From assembly GCA_023399465.1 (NCBI GenBank), contig JAEWPB010000177.1, positions 11,720 through 75,719 on the forward strand: a stretch of DNA of 64,000 bases. The letters run 5' to 3'. The position numbers were made by a program, and so were the translations under genes. This document shows, in pieces, positions 16,285-24,530 of the stretch. A model generated the notes under the pieces. It saw only the letters and a program-made list of their open reading frames with translations. It ran no database searches and was not told where the DNA came from. Every line of letters starts with the position of its first letter. Position 1 is the stretch's first letter. This DNA comes from Pseudomonadota bacterium. Its GTDB lineage: Bacteria > Pseudomonadota > Alphaproteobacteria > Rhizobiales > Rhizobiaceae.

Positions 16285-17937
16285 ATGAAGAAATCGGGAG
16301 GAGAACTGATTGTCGAGGCATTGAAGGCGAATGGCGTGAAACGCCTCTCCTGCGTACCGGGAGAGAGCTTTCTCGCCGTGCTCGATGCACTCCACGACAG
16401 TGATATCGACGTCATCGTCTGCCGGCAGGAGGGCGGCGCGGCGATGATGGCGGATGCCTGGGGCCGGCTGACCGGCGAACCCGGCATATGCATGGTGACC
16501 CGCGGCCCCGGCGCGACCAATGCCTCGGCCGGCCTGCATGTCGCCCGACAGGATTCGATCCCGATGATCCTGTTCATCGGCCAGGTGCAGCGCGATGCCC
16601 GCGAGCGCGAGGCGTTCCAGGAAGTGGAATATCGCCGCGCCTTTACCGAAGTGGCCAAATGGGTCGGCGAAATCGACGATGCCGCCCGCATTCCCGAATT
16701 CGTCACCCGCGCTTTCGCGGTCGCGACCTCCGGCCGTCCCGGCCCCGTCGTGCTGACGCTGCCGGAAGACATGCTGCTCGATGAGGTCGAAGTACCGGCG
16801 GCCAAGCCTGCCACGATGGTCGAAAGCCATCCGGGTCCGGCGCAGATCGCCGCACTGGGCGACATGCTGGCTGCCGCCAGACGTCCGCTGGTGATCGTTG
16901 GCGGCACCCGCTGGAGCGAAGACGCGGTCGCATCGCTGCAGGATTTCGCGGCACGCTTCGAACTGCCGGTCGGTTGCTCCTTCCGTCGCCAGATGCTGTT
17001 CGATCACCTGCATCCGTCCTATGCAGGTGACGTCGGTATCGGCATCAATCCGGCACTCGCCAGAGAGATCAAGGAAGCGGATCTTATCCTGCTCGTCGGC
17101 GGACGCTTTTCCGAAATGCCATCGTCCGGCTACACGCTGCTCGACGTGCCCTACCCGCACCAGACGCTCGTCCACGTGCATCCCGACCCGAGCGAACTCG
17201 GCCGGGTCTATCGTCCGGACCTCGCGATCTGCGCCAGCCCCAGCGATTTCGTCGCCGCACTCTCCGCTCTCGAGGCGCCGAAGGAGCGGCGTTGGGCCGA
17301 GCGCACCCGCGCCATGCACGACGCCTATCTCGCCTGGTCGACCCCACCGAAGAGCGGCCCCGGCCCGGTCCAGATGGGACCGATCATGGAGTGGCTTGAG
17401 GCAAACACCGCGCCGGACACGATCTTCACCAACGGCGCCGGCAACTACGCCACCTGGGTGCATCGCTTCCACCGTTTCCGCCGCTTCAACACCCAGGCCG
17501 CACCGGCCTCGGGCTCGATGGGCTACGGCCTGCCCGCGGCAGTGGCGGCAAAGCGCCTGTTCCCGGAGCGTGAAGTCATCTGCTTTGCCGGCGACGGCTG
17601 CTTCATGATGCACGGCCAGGAATTTGCGACCGCCGTTCGCTATGGACTGCCGCTGATCACCGTCGTCGTCAACAACGGCATCTACGGCACGATCCGCATG
17701 CACCAGGAGCGCGAGTATCCGGGCCGGGTCAGCGCCACGGACCTGACCAATCCGGATTTCGCCGCCCTTGCCCGCGCCTATGGCGGACACGGCGAAACGG
17801 TGAGTGCGACGGAAGAGTTTGCGTCCGCGTTCGAGCGGGCCCGCGCCAGCGGCAAGCCGGCGATCATCGAGGTGAAGCTCGATCCCGAGGCCATCACCCC
17901 GGCCAGGACGCTGACTCAGATTCGCGACAAGCTCTGA
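16285..17937 (+). CDS. Thiamine-pyrophosphate enzyme, acetolactate-synthase-like
   Basis: A 550-residue ThDP-dependent enzyme with the three-domain layout of acetolactate synthase, benzoylformate decarboxylase and relatives. The conserved Glu that activates ThDP lies in CRQEGGAAMMAD (about residue 52). The central domain follows with PLVIVGG. The ThDP-binding motif begins at GDGCFMMHGQE and closes about 27 residues later at VVNNGIYG. ATG at 16285 follows GGAAAGGAAA. It is not paired with an ilvN-type small subunit gene, which argues against biosynthetic acetolactate synthase; a decarboxylase or lyase for a 2-oxo acid is more likely. It is convergent with ridA and shares a terminator with it. 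Confidence 0.82.
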   Translation: MKKSGGELIVEALKANGVKRLSCVPGESFLAVLDALHDSDIDVIVCRQEGGAAMMADAWGRLTGEPGICMVTRGPGATNASAGLHVARQDSIPMILFIGQVQRDAREREAFQEVEYRRAFTEVAKWVGEIDDAARIPEFVTRAFAVATSGRPGPVVLTLPEDMLLDEVEVPAAKPATMVESHPGPAQIAALGDMLAAARRPLVIVGGTRWSEDAVASLQDFAARFELPVGCSFRRQMLFDHLHPSYAGDVGIGINPALAREIKEADLILLVGGRFSEMPSSGYTLLDVPYPHQTLVHVHPDPSELGRVYRPDLAICASPSDFVAALSALEAPKERRWAERTRAMHDAYLAWSTPPKSGPGPVQMGPIMEWLEANTAPDTIFTNGAGNYATWVHRFHRFRRFNTQAAPASGSMGYGLPAAVAAKRLFPEREVICFAGDGCFMMHGQEFATAVRYGLPLITVVVNNGIYGTIRMHQEREYPGRVSATDLTNPDFAALARAYGGHGETVSATEEFASAFERARASGKPAIIEVKLDPEAITPARTLTQIRDKL

Positions 17938-17960
17938 CAAGTCTCTGATTAGAAAAAGAA

Positions 17961-17993
17961 AAGGCCGGCGAGTGCAGCACTCGCCGGCCTTTT
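17961..17993. terminator. Bidirectional terminator between the TPP enzyme and ridA
   Basis: A 15-base perfect stem (AAGGCCGGCGAGTGC and GCACTCGCCGGCCTT) with almost no loop beyond the central A, flanked by T on the right and by A-rich sequence on the left, so it can end transcripts from both convergent genes. Confidence 0.85.
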
Positions 17994-18012
17994 CAATGGA
18001 AGAAATTTCGAC

Positions 18013-18357
18013 TTAGTCGATCGCCGCGGTGACGATGAACTCGACCTTGTAGTCCGGGGTTGCCAGCTTGGCTTCGCTGGTCGCACGGGCCGGCGTGTTG
18101 GCCGGATCGACCCAGCTTTCCCAGACGGCGTTCATTTCGCCGAAGGTCGACATGTCCGAGAGGTAGATGATCGTCTGCAGGATCTTCGACTTGTTGGTGC
18201 CGGCCTTGGCGAGCAGCGCGTCGATTTCGGCAAGAGCCGAACGGCACTGTTCGGTGACGGTTGCGCCTTCGCCAACCTGGCCAGCCAGGTAGACAGTGTT
18301 GCCGTGAATGACGATGTCGCTCATGCGGGGACCGACGTCGATGCGCTTGATGCTCAT
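18013..18357 (-). CDS. RidA-family protein (reactive imine/enamine deaminase)
   Basis: The 114-residue protein belongs to the YjgF/YER057c/UK114 family. Canonical members hydrolyse 2-aminoacrylate and other enamine by-products of PLP enzymes. The key arginine that binds the carboxylate is present in PARATSEA (Arg91), and the family segments VYLAGQVGEG and TIIYLSDM are clear. A terminal Glu/Cys site is less canonical than in the RidA archetype, so it may belong to a Rid1-7 subgroup. It trims to the ATG at 18357, with GAGG-type sequence before it. Its neighbours give no fixed pathway. Confidence 0.85.
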   Translation of the reverse strand: MSIKRIDVGPRMSDIVIHGNTVYLAGQVGEGATVTEQCRSALAEIDALLAKAGTNKSKILQTIIYLSDMSTFGEMNAVWESWVDPANTPARATSEAKLATPDYKVEFIVTAAID

Positions 18358-18492
18358 GGGGCACTCCTCAGTTTAGAATCTATAAAAATACGTAGGGAAA
18401 AAGCCCGGGCCGCGGACGGCCAGGGCGGGGTAGTTACGAACGCGAACCTTTCCAGCGGCACCGGTACTCCGGCGGACGCGTCAATGACAGGT

Positions 18493-18831
18493 TCAGGCGC
18501 GAATATGCAGGGTCTTCTGGTAGATCGCGGTCGAGCGCGCGCCCGAGCGGCAGTAGCCGAGCATTGGCCGCGGGAATTCATCCAGCGCATCGACCATTTT
18601 CGTCACTTCATCGCCGGTGACGCCCGTCGGGCCGACCGGGATAAAGGCGATGCTCAGGCCCAGTTCCTCGGCGCGCTTGGCGATATCCGCATAGAGCGGC
18701 TGATCGGGCGCTTCATGGTCGGGACGGTTGCAAACGATCGACTTGAAGCCGAGAGCCTTGATCTGATCAAGGTCCTCAACGCTGATCTGTCCGCTGACCG
18801 AGTATTCGTCGTTGATTTGGCGGATATCCAT
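18493..18831 (-). CDS. TIGR01244-family sulfurtransferase/phosphatase (rhodanese-type loop)
   Basis: A 112-residue single-domain protein of the family often fused to metallo-beta-lactamases in sulfide-oxidation genes (Blh type). The active loop is CRSGAR at residues 94-99, with Cys94 as the expected persulfide carrier. The six-residue loop is of the rhodanese rather than the tyrosine-phosphatase length. The ATG at 18831 begins MDIRQINDEY, the family start; a longer upstream frame exists but has no family similarity. It stands between ridA and an aldose-epimerase gene on the same strand. No sulfide-quinone or persulfide-dioxygenase gene is near, so its role is open. Confidence 0.82.
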   Translation of the reverse strand: MDIRQINDEYSVSGQISVEDLDQIKALGFKSIVCNRPDHEAPDQPLYADIAKRAEELGLSIAFIPVGPTGVTGDEVTKMVDALDEFPRPMLGYCRSGARSTAIYQKTLHIRA

Positions 18832-18905
18832 GGCGCAACCCTTTCGAAACTGCAGGTGCCTTCCTCTACGCCGCGACGTTGTCGGCGTCAATCGCGCGCA
18901 TCGCC

Positions 18906-19760
18906 TCAGCCTTCGAGGAAGGCGAAGCGCAGCGCGTAGTCGCGACTTTCGCCCGGCTGGAGCCAGGTGAATTCGCCGCGGTCGGCGAGTTCCGCCCGGG
19001 GCAGCCACGGGTGCGAAACCGGTTCTATGCCGAGCACGTGGGCCGGCGCCGCCTGATTGCGCCAGATCTGCAGATGGGGCAGCGTATCGGTGCGGAAGCA
19101 CACCTTAAGCGACCGGCCTGCGATCGCGGCAATCGGCCCCAGCCTGAGTTCCGCCCATTCCTCGCCCGGCTGCTGGGCCGGCACGCAGAAGACACCGCCG
19201 TCGCCCTCACCGAACGCCCAGGGAAAACCGCCGCCCTCGAGCATCGCTCCTGAGAGGTGCACGCCCTCATCAAAGTGCTTCGCGCCGAGGTTCATGTGGT
19301 ACATCAGAAAGACCGGGAACGGTTCCGCGCCGTCGTTCGTCACCCGGTCGTCAAGGTGCACCTCGCCGGTGGCAGCATCGATCCGCCAGCGTCGCCTGAG
19401 CAGGGCCGTTGCGCCGTTGGCGCAGGCAACCGCCACTTCGGCCTCGCAGAACGCATCGCCGTTCGCCAGAGTGGTCGTTTGCAGGATGCGGACGGCATAC
19501 CCGGAGAACGAACCGTGCAGCGGATACTTCGCCCCGTCGCTCCGTCCCTCGATCAGATCGGGGTGACGGATATGGTCGGGTCCGCAGGTGAACAGGAACC
19601 CCTCCAGCGAATGATCGATTCGCGGATCGCCGTCATCGGGGATGGCGCGATGCGGTGACAGGTCGGTCCCGCCGACGATGCAGGCGCCGATATCGAGAAC
19701 CGATCCCGGATCAAGCGTCAGGCGCGGCCCCTGCCCGTTTACCGCATAAAACTCCATCAT
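18906..19760 (-). CDS. Aldose 1-epimerase-like protein (DUF4432 type)
   Basis: A 284-residue protein with the galactose-mutarotase-like beta-sandwich pattern: PLHGSFSGYAVRI carries the first conserved His, MYHMNLGAKHF the central motif and GIEPVSHPW a later one. This combination resembles the DUF4432 branch of the aldose 1-epimerase superfamily, which acts on sugars or sugar acids of unknown identity. The first of two adjacent ATG codons (19760) follows AGGGGAG by five bases; the second (19757) is equally possible. The gene is transcribed leftward with its own promoter region shared divergently with the L,D-transpeptidase gene. Confidence 0.72.
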   Translation of the reverse strand: MMEFYAVNGQGPRLTLDPGSVLDIGACIVGGTDLSPHRAIPDDGDPRIDHSLEGFLFTCGPDHIRHPDLIEGRSDGAKYPLHGSFSGYAVRILQTTTLANGDAFCEAEVAVACANGATALLRRRWRIDAATGEVHLDDRVTNDGAEPFPVFLMYHMNLGAKHFDEGVHLSGAMLEGGGFPWAFGEGDGGVFCVPAQQPGEEWAELRLGPIAAIAGRSLKVCFRTDTLPHLQIWRNQAAPAHVLGIEPVSHPWLPRAELADRGEFTWLQPGESRDYALRFAFLEG

Positions 19761-19992
19761 GGCTGCTCCCCTTGCAATGCCCGGCACTTGCCCTACCTGC
19801 GGATGTCCAAACGATACCGTGTGGAGGCTTATACATCCGGTACACCCGCGGCGGCGATCCCCATTGCGTTAAATGCCGCGAATCTCTCGATAAAATTAAC
19901 GACTTGTTCACTACAAATTCATGATTTTCACACTACAGACAAAATTCCCGTGTGTGTGTGCGCGGGAAGCACCGTCCGAGGAACAGCAGCGC

Positions 19993-21354
19993 ATGATGCC
20001 ATTCTTGAAAACCAGTTTGAGCCTGATCACCATGGTATCGGCACTGGCCGCGGCAATCCCGACAGCGGAGGCACAGAACCGCACCCGCGCACGCCAGCAG
20101 TTTGTGCTGGTGACGCCGCACGGCGAACTGCTCGACTACGTTCCGGAGGAAGGTGAAGTCGTGATCCGCCGCAACCGGCGCGGCCAGCGCGTGCTGGTCG
20201 ATCACTACGGCAATGTCGTTGCGACCGTGATGCGCGCCGATCGCTATTACGAACGTCTGCGTGAACAGCAGGGCGAGTCCGTATACGATTATGGCCAGCG
20301 CGGCTTCGACGCCCGCGATCCGGGCCGCGTTACAGGCACGGTCTCGGCACCCGGCCGCGTCACCCGGATGCCGCTCGACAGCCAGCCGATGCCGCGCGAG
20401 CTCGACGAATACGGTTATCCCTCCGCACCATCGGACCCCGACAGCAGCTATCGCGAGCCTGCACCATCGATGCCCGAGAACCCCGAGCCGGTACTCACGC
20501 TCAAGGGCAAGTCGAAACCCGAGATCGTCGCCCTGCAGGTGTTTCTGGATCGCCAGGGCGCTTCACCGGGCGTCATCGACGGCCGCATGGGCATGAACGT
20601 CACCAAGGCGATCGCCGCCTACGAAAAGATGACCGGCGAACGGCTCGACCCCAACGATACCGACTATCTCCTCGAGCAACTGCGCCTTTCCGGCGGCCTG
20701 GCGATGACCAGCTACGAAATCACCGCTGCCGACGCCGCAGGGCCGTTCGTGGCGGAGATCCCGGCCGACTACTCCCAGAAGGCGCTACTGCCGGCGATGT
20801 CCTTCACCTCGACGGCGGAAATGCTGGCCGAGCGCTTCCACATGGACGAGAGCTTCCTGCGCGAACTCAATCCCGGCGTCGACTTCTCGATCCCCGGCAC
20901 GATCATCAAGGTGGTCAATCCGGGCGCGGCCAGAACCGGCTCCGTGTCGCACATCGTCGCCGACAAGGGCCGCAAGCAGGTCTTTGCCTATGACGACACC
21001 GGCGCCCTCGTCGCCGCCTATCCGGCAAGCATCGGCTCGGACAGCACGCCGTCGCCCTCGGGCACGGTCACGGTCGAGCGCGTGGCCCTGAACCCCGGCT
21101 ACACCTACAATCCCAAGATCAATTTCCAGCAGGGCGCAAACGACAAGATCCTCTCGATCGCCCCCGGACCGAACGGCCCCGTCGGCACCGTGTGGATCGC
21201 GCTCTCCAAGCCGACCTACGGCATCCACGGCACCCCGGACCCGTCGAAGATCGGCCGGACCCAGAGCAATGGCTGCATCCGCCTTGCAAACTGGGACGCA
21301 ACCGAGCTCGCCAAGATGACCAAGCCCGGCGTGACAGTCGAATTCGTCGACTGA
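19993..21354 (+). CDS. L,D-transpeptidase (YkuD) with peptidoglycan-binding domain
   Basis: A periplasmic cross-linking enzyme of 453 residues that forms 3-3 links in peptidoglycan or anchors proteins to it. It starts at the ATG at 19993 (GAGGAA ten bases before) with a Sec signal peptide ending near PTAEAQN. A long Arg/Pro-rich region follows, then a PG_binding_1-like segment (KPEIVALQVFLDRQGA) at about 160-215. The catalytic domain ends the protein: YGIHGTPDPSKIG supplies the His and SNGCIRLAN the active Cys, at about residue 428. The Rhizobiales make much 3-3 cross-linked wall and carry many such paralogues. A strong terminator follows. Confidence 0.92.
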   Translation: MMPFLKTSLSLITMVSALAAAIPTAEAQNRTRARQQFVLVTPHGELLDYVPEEGEVVIRRNRRGQRVLVDHYGNVVATVMRADRYYERLREQQGESVYDYGQRGFDARDPGRVTGTVSAPGRVTRMPLDSQPMPRELDEYGYPSAPSDPDSSYREPAPSMPENPEPVLTLKGKSKPEIVALQVFLDRQGASPGVIDGRMGMNVTKAIAAYEKMTGERLDPNDTDYLLEQLRLSGGLAMTSYEITAADAAGPFVAEIPADYSQKALLPAMSFTSTAEMLAERFHMDESFLRELNPGVDFSIPGTIIKVVNPGAARTGSVSHIVADKGRKQVFAYDDTGALVAAYPASIGSDSTPSPSGTVTVERVALNPGYTYNPKINFQQGANDKILSIAPGPNGPVGTVWIALSKPTYGIHGTPDPSKIGRTQSNGCIRLANWDATELAKMTKPGVTVEFVD

Positions 21355-21374
21355 TCCATCAGTCCGGCGCAAAC

Positions 21375-21412
21375 GAAAACGCCGCCCGCAGGTCTCGCGG
21401 GCGGCGTTTTCG
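21375..21412. terminator. Bidirectional terminator between the L,D-transpeptidase and hpaD
   Basis: Perfect stem AAAACGCCGCCCGC and GCGGGCGGCGTTTT with loop AGGTCTC, flanked by A-rich sequence on the left and T on the right. It can serve both convergent genes. Confidence 0.9.
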
Positions 21413-21429
21413 TTTATGCGCAGCTGGAA

Positions 21430-22281
21430 TCAGGCGGCGATCGGAAATACCGCGTTGATCTGCCCCGTGCCGGAAGATGTGAAATAGTCGGTGAGGATTT
21501 CGGCCGTGCCCTGATAGTCGTCCCAGCCAAGCGCGCCGAACAGCATCGCCGTATCATGCATGAAGCCTTCGCCGTGGCAGACCTCGGAATAGAGCGGCAG
21601 CATGCCGAGGAACTCCTTGTTGCGCCCTGCCCGCCACAGATCGACGACACGCAGATCGACCTGCTTGTAGAACTCGTCGGAGATGGTGTGGATGCCCGCG
21701 GGCGCGTCGTCGTTGTCGTGGATCCGGTGGGACAGCGAGCCGCTCGCGAGAACGGCGGCATTGATGTCGCTTGCCTCGATCGCCTGACGGACCGCGCGAC
21801 CGATCTTCGCGCTGTCCTCCATCTCGTGCCAGGGGCACCAGGCGGCGATCGACAGCACGCGGAAACGGCCATCGGCATTGATGTAGCGCATCGGCACCAG
21901 CGTTCCGTATTCCAGATCGAGCGTATCGACGTGATGCGACATCATCCTGACGCCCGCTTCCCCCGCAAGGCGGGCGATCTCGTCGCCAAGCTCGGGCGCG
22001 CCGCGATAGTCGTATTCGAGGTTCTGGATGAAATGCGGGAACTCGTTGCTGGTATAGATGCCCTTGTACCGGTCACGCGAATTGATGTGGAACGCGGTAT
22101 TGACCAGCCAGTGGGTGTCGAAGACGACGATCGTGTCGACACCGGCCTCATCGCAGCGTCGGCCGATTTCCTTCAATCCGTCGATCGCCGGCTGGCGGCA
22201 GCCATGGTTCGGACCCGGCTGTTCGGAAATGAACATCGACGGCACATGCGTAATCTTGGCAGCAAGCGAGATCTTTCCCAT
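21430..22281 (-). CDS. hpaD: 3,4-dihydroxyphenylacetate 2,3-dioxygenase (homoprotocatechuate dioxygenase)
   Basis: This class III extradiol dioxygenase opens the ring of homoprotocatechuate between C2 and C3 using iron or manganese. The 283-residue protein closely follows the enterobacterial HpaD pattern from its start (KITHVPSMFISEQPGPNHG) through IVVFDTHWLVN, YTSNEFPHFI, LEYGTLVPMRY and FTSSGTGQINAVFP. The His residues of HVPSM and THW and the Glu of the later segment are the likely metal ligands and base. GGAGGAG precedes the ATG. No other hpa/hpc gene (HpaE, F, G, H, B, C) is present in the window, so it is a stand-alone copy. A perfect FNR/FixK-type box lies 52-65 bases before the start. 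Confidence 0.9.
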   Translation of the reverse strand: MGKISLAAKITHVPSMFISEQPGPNHGCRQPAIDGLKEIGRRCDEAGVDTIVVFDTHWLVNTAFHINSRDRYKGIYTSNEFPHFIQNLEYDYRGAPELGDEIARLAGEAGVRMMSHHVDTLDLEYGTLVPMRYINADGRFRVLSIAAWCPWHEMEDSAKIGRAVRQAIEASDINAAVLASGSLSHRIHDNDDAPAGIHTISDEFYKQVDLRVVDLWRAGRNKEFLGMLPLYSEVCHGEGFMHDTAMLFGALGWDDYQGTAEILTDYFTSSGTGQINAVFPIAA

Positions 22282-22332
22282 GACTTCTCCTCCGGTTGGA
22301 CTCCTGTCTAACCGGAAGTTCGGAAGCGCTCC

Positions 22333-22346
22333 TTGATGCAGATCAA
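22333..22346. promoter_or_regulatory. FNR/FixK-type box upstream of hpaD
   Basis: The sequence TTGATGCAGATCAA is an exact match to the TTGAT-N4-ATCAA pattern bound by FNR, FixK and Anr. It is centred about 58 bases before the hpaD ATG and after the stop of the ParA gene, so it belongs to the hpaD promoter. Confidence 0.6.
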
Positions 22347-22439
22347 GTAGTTTACATGTTAATTACGCCCTGCAAACGCGGAAGCGACCGGAGATGCGCT
22401 CCCCGGCTCCACATTCGACATGTGAGGGATGGATGCGCC

Positions 22440-23156
22440 TCAGGCGGCCTGCTTCAGGCGGAAGAGGTTGCGCGGTCCGCTGCTGCGCACGGCGCGTACG
22501 GGCAGGAGCCGCAGCAGTTCGTCGGCCAGCGCCCGCGCATTGTCGCGCGCGCGGTCGAGGTTGCTGACCCGGGCAGGATCCATCGTCTGCAGCGTACCGC
22601 CGAACTCGAAGATCTCGCGGAATGCGGCTCTCTCGATGATCGCGGTGTCGAATACGTTGACGCCGCGCTCGGCGAGAAGCGCCTTGATGGCCAGCATCGC
22701 CCGCGTGGTGACCATCGAGCTTACGCGCGTCAGCACCACGGAATGCGGAACCTTCCGGATACCCCTTTCCGCCATCAGATGCAGGAGATCGAGGATCTGG
22801 GCGGCGCCGCGTGCATCCATGGCGCAACCCTGGACCGGGATCAGGACGTGGTCGGCGAGAGCAAGCGCCGTCGATACGATCGCGTCGCGGGCTCCGGCAA
22901 GATCGATGACGAAATAGTCGGTAACATCGCGCAATTCGCGCAAGTGACATTGCAGCGAACTCTGGGTCACTTCGGAAATGACCTCGATGTTCTTGATCGC
23001 CCCGGAGGCCTCGTGCCAGCTGGTGATCCAGCGCTGCGTGTCGGCATCGAGGATCACTACCCGGTTGCCCTGGCGGGCGAGCTCGGTTGCCAAGATCAGG
23101 GCGGCGGTGGTTTTGCCGGCGCCACCCTTGGCGTTGGCGAGAGCGATTACGGGCAT
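22440..23156 (-). CDS. Orphan ParA/MinD-family ATPase
   Basis: A 238-residue deviant-Walker P-loop ATPase. NAKGGAGKTTAAL near residue 8-20 is the deviant Walker A with the signature Lys, DADTQRWITSW is the A' motif and DLAGAR the Walker B-like strand. The layout resembles VirC1 and other short ParA proteins without an N-terminal DNA-binding domain. There is no adjacent parB, minC/E or chemotaxis gene, so its cargo is unknown. The second in-frame ATG (23156) is preferred because GAGGA sits six bases before it but directly against the first (23162). The C terminus is Arg-rich. Confidence 0.82.
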   Translation of the reverse strand: MPVIALANAKGGAGKTTAALILATELARQGNRVVILDADTQRWITSWHEASGAIKNIEVISEVTQSSLQCHLRELRDVTDYFVIDLAGARDAIVSTALALADHVLIPVQGCAMDARGAAQILDLLHLMAERGIRKVPHSVVLTRVSSMVTTRAMLAIKALLAERGVNVFDTAIIERAAFREIFEFGGTLQTMDPARVSNLDRARDNARALADELLRLLPVRAVRSSGPRNLFRLKQAA

Positions 23157-23331
23157 GTGCATTCCTCGGTATCAGCGGGGTGCCATGTCCCCTCGTTCGG
23201 CGCATCTTCGGGTCATGATGCGTTAATGCATTCTTTCCGGTTATGGTTAACAAAGTCTAAACGGCCGGCAGTCGGGATACCCGAATTTTGAAGTGTGCGG
23301 CTTCTTCCAAGGGCCTCTGCGACCAACAAAA

Positions 23332-23360
23332 AACCCGGAAACAAACGTTTCCGGGTTCTT
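23332..23360 (-). terminator. Terminator of the glutamine-synthetase/ALDH/ADH operon
   Basis: Stem AACCCGGAAAC and GTTTCCGGGTT with a four-base loop. On the minus strand it is followed by TTTTTTG. It lies about 25-50 bases after the alcohol dehydrogenase stop. Confidence 0.88.
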
Positions 23361-23384
23361 CCTGTTCACGCTTGAGGCCTAAGC

Positions 23385-24530
23385 TCAGAAGCACTCGAGG
23401 AAGAGCGCCTTGGTGTTTTCCAGCGTCATATGCACCGGATTACCGCCGCAGCTCGGATCCTCAATCGCCATCGCCGTCAGTTCGTCGATGCGATCCGGCT
23501 TGATGCCCATGGCGGTGAGGTTGTCAGGCACGCCCAGTTCGGAGCGCAGCGACAGCACGTAGTCGTAGAAGCCGTCGAAGCCGCCGGAGATGCCGAGGTA
23601 GGCGGCGGCACGGGCGATCCTGTCCTCGATCGCCGGGCGGTTGAAACGAAGCACCGGCGGCATCACCACGGCGTTGGTCATGCCATGGTGGGTGTTGTAG
23701 ACCGCGCCGATCGGATGCGACAGCGAGTGGATTGCGCCGAGACCCTTCTGAAACGCAACGGCGCCCATCGCAGCCGCAGCCATCATGTTGGTACGTGCCT
23801 CGATGTCGGAACCGTCGTGATAGGCGCGCGGCAGATATTCCTTCACCAACCGCATGCCTTCGAGCGCGATGCCCTGGCTCATCGGATGGTAGAACGGCGA
23901 GGAATAGGCTTCGAGGCAGTGTGCGAAGGCGTCCATGCCGGTGCCGGCGGTGATCACCTTGGGCATGCCGACGGTTAGCTCGGGATCGCAGATGACGATA
24001 CCCGGCAGGAACTTCGGATGGAAGATGATCTTCTTCACATGGGTTTCGGAATTGGTGATGACGCTGGCGCGGCCCACTTCCGAACCGGTACCGGCAGTCG
24101 TCGGTACCGCGACGATCGGAGCGATGCCCTCGACATTGGCGCGGGTCCACCAGTCGCCGATGTCCTCGAAGTCCCATACCGGCCGGGTCTGGCCGGCCAT
24201 GAAGGCGACAGCCTTGCCGAGGTCGAGACCGGAGCCGCCGCCGAAGGCGACGACGCCGTCATGACCGCCGGCCTTGAAGGCCTTCACGCCGGCGTCGAGG
24301 TTCTTTTCATTCGGGTTCGGATCGACATCGGCGAAGATCGCGCGGCCGAGGCCGGCTGCCTCGAGGATATCGAGGGCATTCTGGGTGATCGCCATCGAGG
24401 CCAGGCCGCGGTCGGTGACCAGCAACGGCTTCTTGATGCCGAGCGCCTTGCAGGCATCCGCAAGTTCCTTGATACGCCCTGCCCCCATCTTGACGGCGGT
24501 CGGATAGCTCCAGTTTGCGACAATGGTCAT
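23385..24530 (-). CDS. Iron-containing alcohol dehydrogenase
   Basis: A 381-residue group III alcohol dehydrogenase that oxidises a primary alcohol to an aldehyde with NAD(P). The nucleotide site GGGSGLDLGKA and the metal-site segments GMDAFAHCLEAYSS and GAIHSLSHPIGAVYNTHHG (three His ligands) are intact. The ATG at 24530 overlaps the stop of the aldehyde dehydrogenase gene by four bases (ATGA), giving translational coupling. It is the last gene of a unit that also encodes a glutamine-synthetase-like protein, which suggests the alcohol is gamma-glutamylated on its amino group before oxidation. The true substrate is inferred only from this context. Confidence 0.9.
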   Translation of the reverse strand: MTIVANWSYPTAVKMGAGRIKELADACKALGIKKPLLVTDRGLASMAITQNALDILEAAGLGRAIFADVDPNPNEKNLDAGVKAFKAGGHDGVVAFGGGSGLDLGKAVAFMAGQTRPVWDFEDIGDWWTRANVEGIAPIVAVPTTAGTGSEVGRASVITNSETHVKKIIFHPKFLPGIVICDPELTVGMPKVITAGTGMDAFAHCLEAYSSPFYHPMSQGIALEGMRLVKEYLPRAYHDGSDIEARTNMMAAAAMGAVAFQKGLGAIHSLSHPIGAVYNTHHGMTNAVVMPPVLRFNRPAIEDRIARAAAYLGISGGFDGFYDYVLSLRSELGVPDNLTAMGIKPDRIDELTAMAIEDPSCGGNPVHMTLENTKALFLECF

